A DNA stretch of 64,000 nucleotides, taken from an uncultured Chitinophaga sp. Its GTDB lineage: Bacteria > Bacteroidota > Bacteroidia > Cytophagales > Cyclobacteriaceae. The notes below the pieces were generated by a model. It saw nothing but the letters and a program-made list of their open reading frames with translations, ran no database searches and was not told where the DNA came from. The position numbers and the translations under genes are program-made. Positions 16,964-25,483 of the stretch are shown piece by piece; the first letter of the stretch is position 1; each line of letters begins with the position of its first letter. The stretch spans positions 186,001 to 250,000 of the forward strand of contig CABHOK010000011.1 of the NCBI GenBank assembly GCA_902168205.1, written 5' to 3'.

Positions 16964-19900
16964 ATGAAACAAAAAGCTCTACTAATCTATTATGTAGCGC
17001 TGCGAAAGTCTGTCTGTCCTGTCCGGATAAGGCTCTTGCTGCTGTGCGTCTTTCTTAGTTCAATGGCCCATGCACAAAACGTTGTTACCGGTAAAGTAAC
17101 TGATGAAAGTAACAATGGCATGCCCGGTGTAAGTATACTTCTGAAGAATACAACCACCGGAACTACGACCGATGCGGAAGGTAATTACTCCTTAAATATA
17201 CCGGCATCAAACGATCCGCAGGTACTGGTATATTCATTCATCGGCTACCTCACCGAAGAAGAAGCGATCGGTGGCAGAACCGTAATCAACGTAAACCTGC
17301 TGCCCAACATTGAGACACTCGGTGAAATTGTAGTAGTAGGTTACGGAACAATGAAGAAGACCGATGTTACCGGTTCTGTTGTTTCTGTCAACTCGCAAAT
17401 GTTAAGTGAAGTACCGGTGGCAAACCTGCAATTAGCATTACAGGGAAGAGCGGCTGGTCTTGAGATACAACGGGTGGGCAGTACGCCCGGATCAGGAGCC
17501 AGAATCCGTATTCGTGGTGAACGTTCGGTGAGCAGCGCTGAAGCAAACGATCCCCTTATTATATTGGATGGTATACCTTTCGAAGGTGGTAACCTGAATG
17601 ATATTAACCCCGATGAGATTAAGTCAGTAGAAGTATTGAAAGATGCATCGGCCACGGCTATATATGGTTCGCGTGGTGCCAATGGTATTATCCTCATCAC
17701 AACAAAAAGAGGAACACCCGGGGAGAATCGTATTTCACTCAACTCGTATTATGGTATCAGTTCAGTAGCGCGCGAATACCCGGTATATAATGCCGCTGAG
17801 TATAGAGCGATGCGCGATACATCTCCGTGGAACGGAGGCTATATGCCGGAAGAGATCGAATCGATCAACACGGGTCGCTCTACGGATTGGCAAGACCTGA
17901 TGTATAAGAATGGCTATATCACCGATCATAACCTCACCGTTTCCGGAGGAACAGAGAAGAGTCAATATTCAGTAGGCGGTGGTTATTTCAAAGAAACAAC
18001 AGTTTTACCGGGCCAGGATTTCAGTCGACTTACGCTTCGTCTTACCAACGATCTGCAAATTGGTGAACGCATCAAAATAGGATTCAACAGTATGAATACC
18101 TATAGCACACGCAATGGCTCATCCATCAACCCGATGTTCAATATAATTTCATTGAGTCCGTTGATGCCTGCCTATAATGCAGCGGGTGAAATCATTAAAA
18201 CACCAGCCGGTAACCTCGATGATCAGGCCAACACCTATAGTCCGCTGTTATTGAAGAGCAATGACAATGACTGGGTAGATCGCATCCGCAGACTTCGTTC
18301 ATTCAATAGTTTATATGCTGAAGTAAAGATCATCGATCCGTTAAAGTATAGGATCAATGTAGGACTTGACTATCGCCAGGAAGAGAACGCACAGTTCAGA
18401 GGAAGCGATAGTTATTTCCGTCCGCTGCAGGGAAATACAGCGAGTGTAAATAATACTGTTGGTTATGGATATACCCTCGAGAACTTGCTCATGTTTGATA
18501 AGACTATAGCGGACAAACACAGAGTAGGTGTAACCGGACTCTTCAGTGTACAGAAAGATCAGACGCACAATACCTATGTAGCGAAAGATTCAATCGATCA
18601 GGACTTCGTTCAATTCTATAACCTTGGTCAGTCCAATCAGTCTACAACAAACCTTGCTACACTCAGTGGAAGCGAAACTTCCTGGGGACTGGTGTCCTAT
18701 ATGCTTCGTGTGAACTATGCATACGATGATAAATACCTGTTAACACTTACCGGTCGTATCGATGGTTCTTCTCGCCTTACAGACCGATGGCATCAATACC
18801 CAGCTATATCAGTGGGGTGGAATGTTATCAGGGAATCATTTATGGAAAACATAAGCAACGTTGTCTCAAACCTGAAGGTGCGTGCAGGCTGGGGTGAAAC
18901 TTCAAACCAGGCCGTGGCTCCGTATGCTACATTGGGAGGTGTAACGAACCTAATCTATAACTCCGACTGGAATACGAACCGGAACCTTCCTATACTTTAT
19001 AACTTCGGAGAGAATGTTGAAGGAGGATATTATGTAAGTACGATACCAAGTAAAAAACTGGTTTGGGAATTTACCCGCACAACCAATATAGGTCTTGACT
19101 TCGGTTTCCTGAATGATCGCATCACAGGTACTATAGACTGGTATAATGCACAAACGCATAACATCATTTATAATTTACAATTGCCGCCAACATCGGGTGT
19201 ATCCGGTACATATGCTACCAACATCGGGCGCATGGAGAATAAAGGTGTGGAGATCTCGCTTACGTCTGTGAACGTAGAAACACCGAGTGGATTTAGCTGG
19301 AGCTCGGATATAAATGTATTCTGGAACCGGAACAAATTGTTATACCTGCAGGATGGTTTCCAGCGCAACATCGCCAGCGGTCTGCATATAGGCCATCCGT
19401 TGAGTGCTATATATGACTACGAAAAACTCGGTATATGGCAACTCGATGAGGCGGATGAAGCAGCCGTATATGGACAAGTGCCGGGCCAGTTGAAGATCCG
19501 TGACATTAGCGGACCAGAAGGTGTACCGGATGGAAACATCGATCCGGATAACGATCGTAAAGTTATAGGAAGTGGCCAGGCTAAATGGCAGGGCGGTATA
19601 ACCAACCGTTTCAAGTATAAAGGTTTTGATTTCTCGTTTGTTACCTATGCGCGCATTGGCGGAACCATTATCAGCGGTATACATCAGCCAACCGCTGCAT
19701 ATCTTACCAACCTTGATGGTAAACGCAGCGGTTTGAAAGTAGATTATTGGACACCGACCAACCCTACCAACGATTTCCCGATGCCATCTACGAGAATCAC
19801 ACCTCCGAATGCCGGCAACGCGTGGACAACGCTCGGTTACTACGATGCTACATTTGTAAAGATCAGAAGTATAAACCTGGGCTATACATTACCAAGCAGT

Positions 19901-20131
19901 GTATTGAGCAAGATCGGAGCGCATTCCGTACGGATATATACAACGGTACAGAATCCATTTGTACTCTTCTCGCCATACATGAAAGCAGGCGGAGTAGATC
20001 CGGAAGCAACCGGAACGGGAACAGCAGGCTTTGTTCAGAATGGTGGTAACATTCCGCCTCGTGCGCTTACAGTAGCTACCAGCACTACGCCTACACGGTC
20101 CTATATACTCGGTATAAATTTAACCTTCTGA
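16964..20131 (+). CDS. SusC/RagA-family TonB-dependent transporter (glucuronoxylan locus)
   Basis: 1055 residues from ATG MKQKALLIYY; an in-frame TTG at 16880 would put 28 unlikely residues before the signal peptide (LLLLCVFLSSMAHAQ). The carboxypeptidase-like domain (GKVTDESNNGMPGVSILLKN), TonB box (GEIVVVGYGT), plug (IRIRGERSVSS, DPLIILDG) and barrel are complete. It should import acidic xylo-oligosaccharides with the SusD at 20219. It is divergent from lacI and the first gene of a SusC-SusD-GH10 operon ended by the terminator at 23771. Confidence 0.93.
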   Translation: MKQKALLIYYVALRKSVCPVRIRLLLLCVFLSSMAHAQNVVTGKVTDESNNGMPGVSILLKNTTTGTTTDAEGNYSLNIPASNDPQVLVYSFIGYLTEEEAIGGRTVINVNLLPNIETLGEIVVVGYGTMKKTDVTGSVVSVNSQMLSEVPVANLQLALQGRAAGLEIQRVGSTPGSGARIRIRGERSVSSAEANDPLIILDGIPFEGGNLNDINPDEIKSVEVLKDASATAIYGSRGANGIILITTKRGTPGENRISLNSYYGISSVAREYPVYNAAEYRAMRDTSPWNGGYMPEEIESINTGRSTDWQDLMYKNGYITDHNLTVSGGTEKSQYSVGGGYFKETTVLPGQDFSRLTLRLTNDLQIGERIKIGFNSMNTYSTRNGSSINPMFNIISLSPLMPAYNAAGEIIKTPAGNLDDQANTYSPLLLKSNDNDWVDRIRRLRSFNSLYAEVKIIDPLKYRINVGLDYRQEENAQFRGSDSYFRPLQGNTASVNNTVGYGYTLENLLMFDKTIADKHRVGVTGLFSVQKDQTHNTYVAKDSIDQDFVQFYNLGQSNQSTTNLATLSGSETSWGLVSYMLRVNYAYDDKYLLTLTGRIDGSSRLTDRWHQYPAISVGWNVIRESFMENISNVVSNLKVRAGWGETSNQAVAPYATLGGVTNLIYNSDWNTNRNLPILYNFGENVEGGYYVSTIPSKKLVWEFTRTTNIGLDFGFLNDRITGTIDWYNAQTHNIIYNLQLPPTSGVSGTYATNIGRMENKGVEISLTSVNVETPSGFSWSSDINVFWNRNKLLYLQDGFQRNIASGLHIGHPLSAIYDYEKLGIWQLDEADEAAVYGQVPGQLKIRDISGPEGVPDGNIDPDNDRKVIGSGQAKWQGGITNRFKYKGFDFSFVTYARIGGTIISGIHQPTAAYLTNLDGKRSGLKVDYWTPTNPTNDFPMPSTRITPPNAGNAWTTLGYYDATFVKIRSINLGYTLPSSVLSKIGAHSVRIYTTVQNPFVLFSPYMKAGGVDPEATGTGTAGFVQNGGNIPPRALTVATSTTPTRSYILGINLTF

Positions 20132-20218
20132 TATATACCATGGCTTGTATGAAACCTGCTATAGAAATATAGTGTAAAAAAGGGTTCATCGCTTTTGATA
20201 ATCAAAAAACATCTTCAC

Positions 20219-22036
20219 ATGAAATCAATCAGTAAAATATTTTTGATATGCATTACGGCACTGCTCGTGCCCGGATGTAACGAGGTACTGGACGAGCATC
20301 CGTATACTGCCTTTACTACGCAGTACTTTGAATCGGAAGAAGGATTGAATAGTGCCGTAGTAGCCGCGTATGCCGGCATGCGCTATAATTATGGTCCGGT
20401 AGGTGCATTGGACATTACAGCTTTCGGGACAGACGAATGGTCTAACGGAGATCAGGCCCTGAACCAGGACTTGAATGTATACAATGTAACGACTACCGAT
20501 GGCTCTATACTTACACCATGGAACCGTAACTACTGGCACATCAACCTGTGTAACGCTGTGGTAGATATAGCACCGGGTGTAGAGATGGCGGAAGGTGAAA
20601 AAAATACACTGGTAGCCGAAGCGCGGTACCTGCGTGCAAACTATTACTTCCTGTTAGTGTCTCAATTCGGAGCAGTGCCCTTGGATTTAGGTTCAGGTGA
20701 ACTGAAATTCAATACAGAACCTACTACAGAATTTTATCGTCTGCCGGTAGAAGAGTTGTTGGTAAAGAATTACCAGGCGATGATTGATGATCTCACCTTC
20801 GCGAGCGAGAATCTTCCCGATCAACGTCCGGTGGCAGCCTTCAGACTTTCGAAATCAGCTGCACTACACTTGCTTGCCAAAGTATATCTGCATCGCGGAT
20901 ATTCTGCAGCAGCAGATGGCAACGATTTTCAGAACGCATATACCACCGCCCGAAAGCTTATCGATAACCAGGCAACCTATGGCGTTGGTTTGTTGGCAGA
21001 CTATGGTGACGTGAACAAAGAAGGCAACGACTATAACAAAGAGATCCTGTATTCGGTAGAGCGTTTGCCACTGAACAATGCCGCGAACGAAATCGGTAGT
21101 CCCGGAACAGACTTTGCCAACAAAGCGAACCAGGCTAACAACATGTATAACTGTAACTATCAACAGGCCGTGCCTGCCACTTATTATAACGCAGACCTTC
21201 GCGGTAAATCATTATTTACCTCACGCGTGTTGCAGTATGGTCGTCCGCTAAGACGTTTTGCGCCTACAAAGTGGTTGTTCAATACAGCGTTTTCGGATAA
21301 ACTGAATGATAGTCGTTTTGATAATTCATTCCGCATGGTGTGGCTGGCCGATACCTGGGAAGAAGAAGGTACTGCTGCGTATGACACCTATGTGAATCAC
21401 CTGGCAGGCATGGGACTCGAACTTGGTGATACCGCTATATATCTGACGAAGACCGATGCTATAGCAGAGTCCTTGAAGGCGCTTACGGGCGATAAGAAAA
21501 AACATTATCTCATTGTAGGTCCTAAAGATTTTTACACGGCAAGTAACGCTACCTTCCAGGTATACCCGAGCATTAAAAAGTTTGACGCTATACAACGCGC
21601 TAACTTCAATGATGCATCCGGTCGCCCGTTTGCCGTAAGTAAACTTTCGGAGACATACCTGCTGGCTGCAGAAGCCGCTATGCAAATAGGACAGACTGAT
21701 GCTGCAGCAACACTTATCAACGTGTTGAAGTTACGCGCTGCTTATCGCCCGGGACTCTCGGCTGAAGAGATTACATCACGCTATGATAAAATAAAAGTAG
21801 ACGCATCTGCAATCAATCTTGATTTTATACTCGATGAACGCAGCCGCGAACTTTGTGGAGAAGGTCTGAGATGGATAGACCTGGCGGTGCGCGGTAAACT
21901 TATTGAGCGTGCATCAGCACATAATCCACAATCGGTAAACATCAAAGCATTCCATACCCTGCGGCCGATTCCGCAGAGTCAGCTGGATGCTATATCCGAT
22001 CCTGATAAAGCCAAATATCAGAACTCCGGATATTAA
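20219..22036 (+). CDS. SusD/RagB-family lipoprotein (glucuronoxylan locus)
   Basis: 605 residues from ATG MKSISKIFL; lipobox LLVPGC gives Cys20. The start 24 bases upstream (TTG) is not needed. SusD signatures are EARYLRANYYFLLVSQFGAVPL in the N-terminal half and DERSRELCGEGLRWIDLAVRG with LRPIPQSQLD at the end. It is longer than the beta-glucan SusD (493), in line with xylan-type SusD proteins that carry extra loops. It forms the outer-membrane pair with the upstream SusC. Confidence 0.92.
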   Translation: MKSISKIFLICITALLVPGCNEVLDEHPYTAFTTQYFESEEGLNSAVVAAYAGMRYNYGPVGALDITAFGTDEWSNGDQALNQDLNVYNVTTTDGSILTPWNRNYWHINLCNAVVDIAPGVEMAEGEKNTLVAEARYLRANYYFLLVSQFGAVPLDLGSGELKFNTEPTTEFYRLPVEELLVKNYQAMIDDLTFASENLPDQRPVAAFRLSKSAALHLLAKVYLHRGYSAAADGNDFQNAYTTARKLIDNQATYGVGLLADYGDVNKEGNDYNKEILYSVERLPLNNAANEIGSPGTDFANKANQANNMYNCNYQQAVPATYYNADLRGKSLFTSRVLQYGRPLRRFAPTKWLFNTAFSDKLNDSRFDNSFRMVWLADTWEEEGTAAYDTYVNHLAGMGLELGDTAIYLTKTDAIAESLKALTGDKKKHYLIVGPKDFYTASNATFQVYPSIKKFDAIQRANFNDASGRPFAVSKLSETYLLAAEAAMQIGQTDAAATLINVLKLRAAYRPGLSAEEITSRYDKIKVDASAINLDFILDERSRELCGEGLRWIDLAVRGKLIERASAHNPQSVNIKAFHTLRPIPQSQLDAISDPDKAKYQNSGY

Positions 22037-22102
22037 CATGATGCTATACCTATATACCTATTTGCCGGGTCCTATACCGGCTTTACAGAAACGATATATA
22101 CT

Positions 22103-23722
22103 ATGAAGAATTTCAGATTTATACCCATGGTGCTGCTCGCGTGCGCTGCCGGAATGTACTCCTGCGAGCCAGACCCGATCAATATACAGGCGCAAGGTAA
22201 TTTTACCGATACGGAAGGACCACTGAAAAGTGCTGCCGATTTCCCGATCGGTATAGCGATAGACTATACACCCTTCATGACTGATGCTGCCTATAAAAAT
22301 GTAGTAGCAACGGAAGCTAACAGCACTACATTTGGTTACGAAATGAAACACGGTGCACTGGTAGACAACGAGGGGGCTATTGATTTTACAAGAGCCGATG
22401 CATTATACGATGCTGCGAAAGCTGCAGGTGTTGAAGTGTTCGGACATACATTGGGATGGCACCAGAATCAAAATGCAACCTACCTGAAAACTGTTGTCGG
22501 TGGTGGTGCAGGTTCTGACCCGGTAAATCTCCTGCTGAACGGAGACTTCGAAGCTGGCAGCGGCGATAACTTTACCAACTGGGGAAAATGGAATGGTGCT
22601 GCTTCGCTGGTACAAGGCACCGGTACAAGTGAAGTACACGGAGGTGCGCGTTCACTAAAAGTTATAGTAGCCGCGAACGGAAATCCGTGGAATGTACAGA
22701 TGGCGAGCGATCTTTTTAATACGACTGTTGACACGCAGTACAAAATTTCTTTCTGGATCAAGTCAGCGAACGCAGGCGGTGTAATGCGTGTCTCAACCGG
22801 AACAACGGCACAGTATTCTGCTAACTATAACATTTCAACAGAATGGTCGAAAATCAGCTGGACTATACCTGCCAAGGATGCGCAAACACGCATCTTGTTC
22901 GATGTGGGTAGTACAGCCAACACATACTATATCGATGATGTTACGGTGATCGATGCTGCTGCAGGCGAAGCGCCTGTAGGGGATGCGTTGGTAGAAGCTG
23001 TAAGCAATGCCATGGAGAACTTTATTACCGAAACCGTAACACACTATAAAGGTGAAGTAAAAGCGTGGGATGTTGTGAACGAAGCGATGGCCGATGGCAA
23101 CAGCGGATTGCGCACCAGTGCCAACACGACTGTAGATGCTGATGCAACGGATATATTCTTCTGGTCGGATTATCTTGGCAGAGACTGGGCCTTGAAAGCA
23201 TTTCAATATGCAGAAGCTGCCGATCCGGATGCGTTACTTTTTATAAATGATTACAACCTCGAGGCAAACAGCGTGAAGGTTGATTCACTGATCGCCTATG
23301 TAGAAGAGCTTCGTGCGAAAGGTGCGAAGATCGATGGTATAGGAACGCAGATGCACATCAACATCAACACTTCGTACGCTGGTATAGATCAGGCTTTCCA
23401 GAAACTGGCTGCTACCGGATTACTTGTGCGTGTATCAGAACTTGATGTACGCGCTAATCCATTGGACAAAGCTAATTTTGATACCAGTCTCAATCCGTAT
23501 GCACTTTCGTATCAGGCCGTGATGTACCAGTATGTGGTGGAATCATACCTCAAACATGTACCGGCAGCGCAACGCCATGGTATAACGATCTGGGGCGTTT
23601 CGGATAAAGACAGCTGGTATGTAACGGTGCAGAATAAAATCGAAGCTCCGTTGCTGTTCGATACAAACTATAATAAGAAACCGGCATATTCCGGAGTGTT
23701 GCAGGCACTTAAAGCACAGTAA
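22103..23722 (+). CDS. GH10 endo-beta-1,4-xylanase with inserted carbohydrate-binding module
   Basis: 539 residues; a lipobox-like GMYSC gives Cys21, so it is probably surface anchored. The GH10 barrel starts at about residue 45 (FPIGIAID) and is interrupted at about 139-290 by a CBM4/22-type beta-sandwich (NLLLNGDFEAGSG to YYIDDVTVID). It then resumes with AWDVVNEAM (Glu327 acid/base) and SELDVR (Glu446 nucleophile). Such insertion of CBMs in the GH10 barrel is known in xylan loci of gut Bacteroides. It should cut xylan outside the cell to feed SusC/SusD. Confidence 0.93.
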   Translation: MKNFRFIPMVLLACAAGMYSCEPDPINIQAQGNFTDTEGPLKSAADFPIGIAIDYTPFMTDAAYKNVVATEANSTTFGYEMKHGALVDNEGAIDFTRADALYDAAKAAGVEVFGHTLGWHQNQNATYLKTVVGGGAGSDPVNLLLNGDFEAGSGDNFTNWGKWNGAASLVQGTGTSEVHGGARSLKVIVAANGNPWNVQMASDLFNTTVDTQYKISFWIKSANAGGVMRVSTGTTAQYSANYNISTEWSKISWTIPAKDAQTRILFDVGSTANTYYIDDVTVIDAAAGEAPVGDALVEAVSNAMENFITETVTHYKGEVKAWDVVNEAMADGNSGLRTSANTTVDADATDIFFWSDYLGRDWALKAFQYAEAADPDALLFINDYNLEANSVKVDSLIAYVEELRAKGAKIDGIGTQMHININTSYAGIDQAFQKLAATGLLVRVSELDVRANPLDKANFDTSLNPYALSYQAVMYQYVVESYLKHVPAAQRHGITIWGVSDKDSWYVTVQNKIEAPLLFDTNYNKKPAYSGVLQALKAQ

Positions 23723-23770
23723 TATTTATATATTTATAGTATTACCGAACAGCCTGTAAGCTATACTGGT

Positions 23771-23810
23771 AAATGGCAAGATCTGAAAAATGATCTTGCC
23801 ATTTTTTAAT
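23771..23810 (+). terminator. Strong intrinsic terminator after the GH10 gene
   Basis: AAATGGCAAGATC (23771-23783) pairs perfectly with GATCTTGCCATTT (23792-23804), and a T-run follows. It separates the SusC-SusD-GH10 transcript from the enzyme genes beyond. Confidence 0.9.
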
Positions 23811-23840
23811 CGTAACGCATCATAGAAATTTTACTACACT

Positions 23841-25472
23841 ATGCACCTGGCAAAACTATATATACTTTCTTTTCTGGTCGCTTCGGGTATAGCGGCTTTC
23901 GCACAGAAGCAAAATGATATTCCGCACCTTGTCAAGCAAGGCAAAACATCACAACTCGTTGTTCAGAATAAACCGTTTATTATACTCGGTGGCGAGCTTG
24001 GTAATTCCAGCGCATCCGATATAAAATATATGGAACCGTATTGGAAGAAGTTTGCCGATATGCATCTCAATACCATTCTGGCTCCGGTATACTGGGAACT
24101 GATCGAGCCCACTGAAGGTAGATTTGATTTTAAATCTGTAGACGATCTTATCGAAGAATCGCGGAAGCATAATCTGAAATTGATATTGCTCTGGTTCGGC
24201 AGCTGGAAGAACAGTATGTCGTGTTATGCACCTGAATGGGTAAAGCTAAATCAGAAACGTTTTCCGCGTACACAAGATAAGCAGGGACGCAGTGCAGAGA
24301 TTCTTAGTCCGTTTAGCGAAGCAAACCTCGAAGCGGATAAGAAAGTATTTGCAGCCTTGATGAAACACATTCGCCAGATCGATGAGCAACAGCAAACCGT
24401 TATCATGATCCAGGTAGAGAATGAGATTGGTATGCTTCCCGAAGCACGCGACTATCATCCGGCTGCAACGGCTGCATTCAATAAATCTGTACCACAGGAG
24501 TTGACGCGTTATCTCAATAGCAATAAAGAAACGCTTGCTCCGGCACTGCGCGAAGCGTGGAAGAAGAACGGTGCCAAGATGAATGGCACGTGGGAAGAGC
24601 TCTTCGGGAAAAGTCTGGCAACAGATGAAGCTTTTATAGCGTGGTACTTCGCTAAATATACCCAGGTAGTAACAGAAGCCGGTAAAGATATGTACCCGTT
24701 GCCGATGTTCATCAATGCAGCATTGAACAGACCGAATGTCAAACCCGGTGATTACCCAAGTGGTGGACCACTGCCCCACATCATTGATATATGGAAAGCC
24801 GGTGCACCTGCTGTTGATTTTCTTTCGCCCGATTTTTACAATCCTGATTTTAAATACTGGAACGATCTATATACCCGTGCAGACAATCCGTTGTTCATTC
24901 CTGAGATACGCCTGGAGCTTTCAGATGCCTCGAAGGTTTTTTATGCTATAGGACATTACCATGCGATGGGCTTCTCGCCATTCTCAATTGAATCTGCGGA
25001 AGATCCTGTGAAGAGTGCATTGGCAAAAAGCTATGAAGTACTGTCTCAATTGTCTCCGGTAATCAGTGTACATCAGGGTAAAAATACCATGGAAGGTGTA
25101 TTGGTTGACAAAACGAATTCAGAGCAGATCGTTAAATTGGGGAATTATACCTTTACCTTTAAGCATGACTATACCTTGGGCTGGTCACCACAGGCAAAAG
25201 AGGAGCAGTGGCCGATCATGGGTGGTCTCATCATTCAGACTGCACCCGATGAGTTTATTATCGCTGGCGATGGCATCGTAGTAACATTTACATCTAACCT
25301 TCCGGATGCACCGCTGGCCGGTATAGCCCGCATTGACGAAGGCGAATATAAAAATGGGCAATGGGTAGCCGGAAGAAGAATGAATGGCGATCAAAGCCAT
25401 CAGGGTAGACACCTACGTTTTTCCGTAGGGGAATGCGGCATCCAGTCTTTAAAACTATATCCCTATAAATAA
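23841..25472 (+). CDS. GH35-type beta-galactosidase-like enzyme with DUF5597 C-terminal domain
   Basis: 543 residues with signal peptide (LYILSFLVASGIAAFAQ). The TIM barrel has ILGGELGNSSAS, APVYWELIEPTEGRFDF, the acid/base QVENEIG (Glu195) and the nucleophile strand IPEIR (Glu355). The C-terminal part matches the DUF5597 beta domain found in GH35 enzymes such as the Cellvibrio Bgl35A group. It probably removes a terminal beta-galactosyl (or similar) side residue from xylan or xyloglucan fragments in the periplasm. The exact bond is inferred from family only. It is the first gene of the downstream enzyme operon, 12 bases before GH115. Confidence 0.85.
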   Translation: MHLAKLYILSFLVASGIAAFAQKQNDIPHLVKQGKTSQLVVQNKPFIILGGELGNSSASDIKYMEPYWKKFADMHLNTILAPVYWELIEPTEGRFDFKSVDDLIEESRKHNLKLILLWFGSWKNSMSCYAPEWVKLNQKRFPRTQDKQGRSAEILSPFSEANLEADKKVFAALMKHIRQIDEQQQTVIMIQVENEIGMLPEARDYHPAATAAFNKSVPQELTRYLNSNKETLAPALREAWKKNGAKMNGTWEELFGKSLATDEAFIAWYFAKYTQVVTEAGKDMYPLPMFINAALNRPNVKPGDYPSGGPLPHIIDIWKAGAPAVDFLSPDFYNPDFKYWNDLYTRADNPLFIPEIRLELSDASKVFYAIGHYHAMGFSPFSIESAEDPVKSALAKSYEVLSQLSPVISVHQGKNTMEGVLVDKTNSEQIVKLGNYTFTFKHDYTLGWSPQAKEEQWPIMGGLIIQTAPDEFIIAGDGIVVTFTSNLPDAPLAGIARIDEGEYKNGQWVAGRRMNGDQSHQGRHLRFSVGECGIQSLKLYPYK

Positions 25473-25483
25473 CCCATTGCCTC

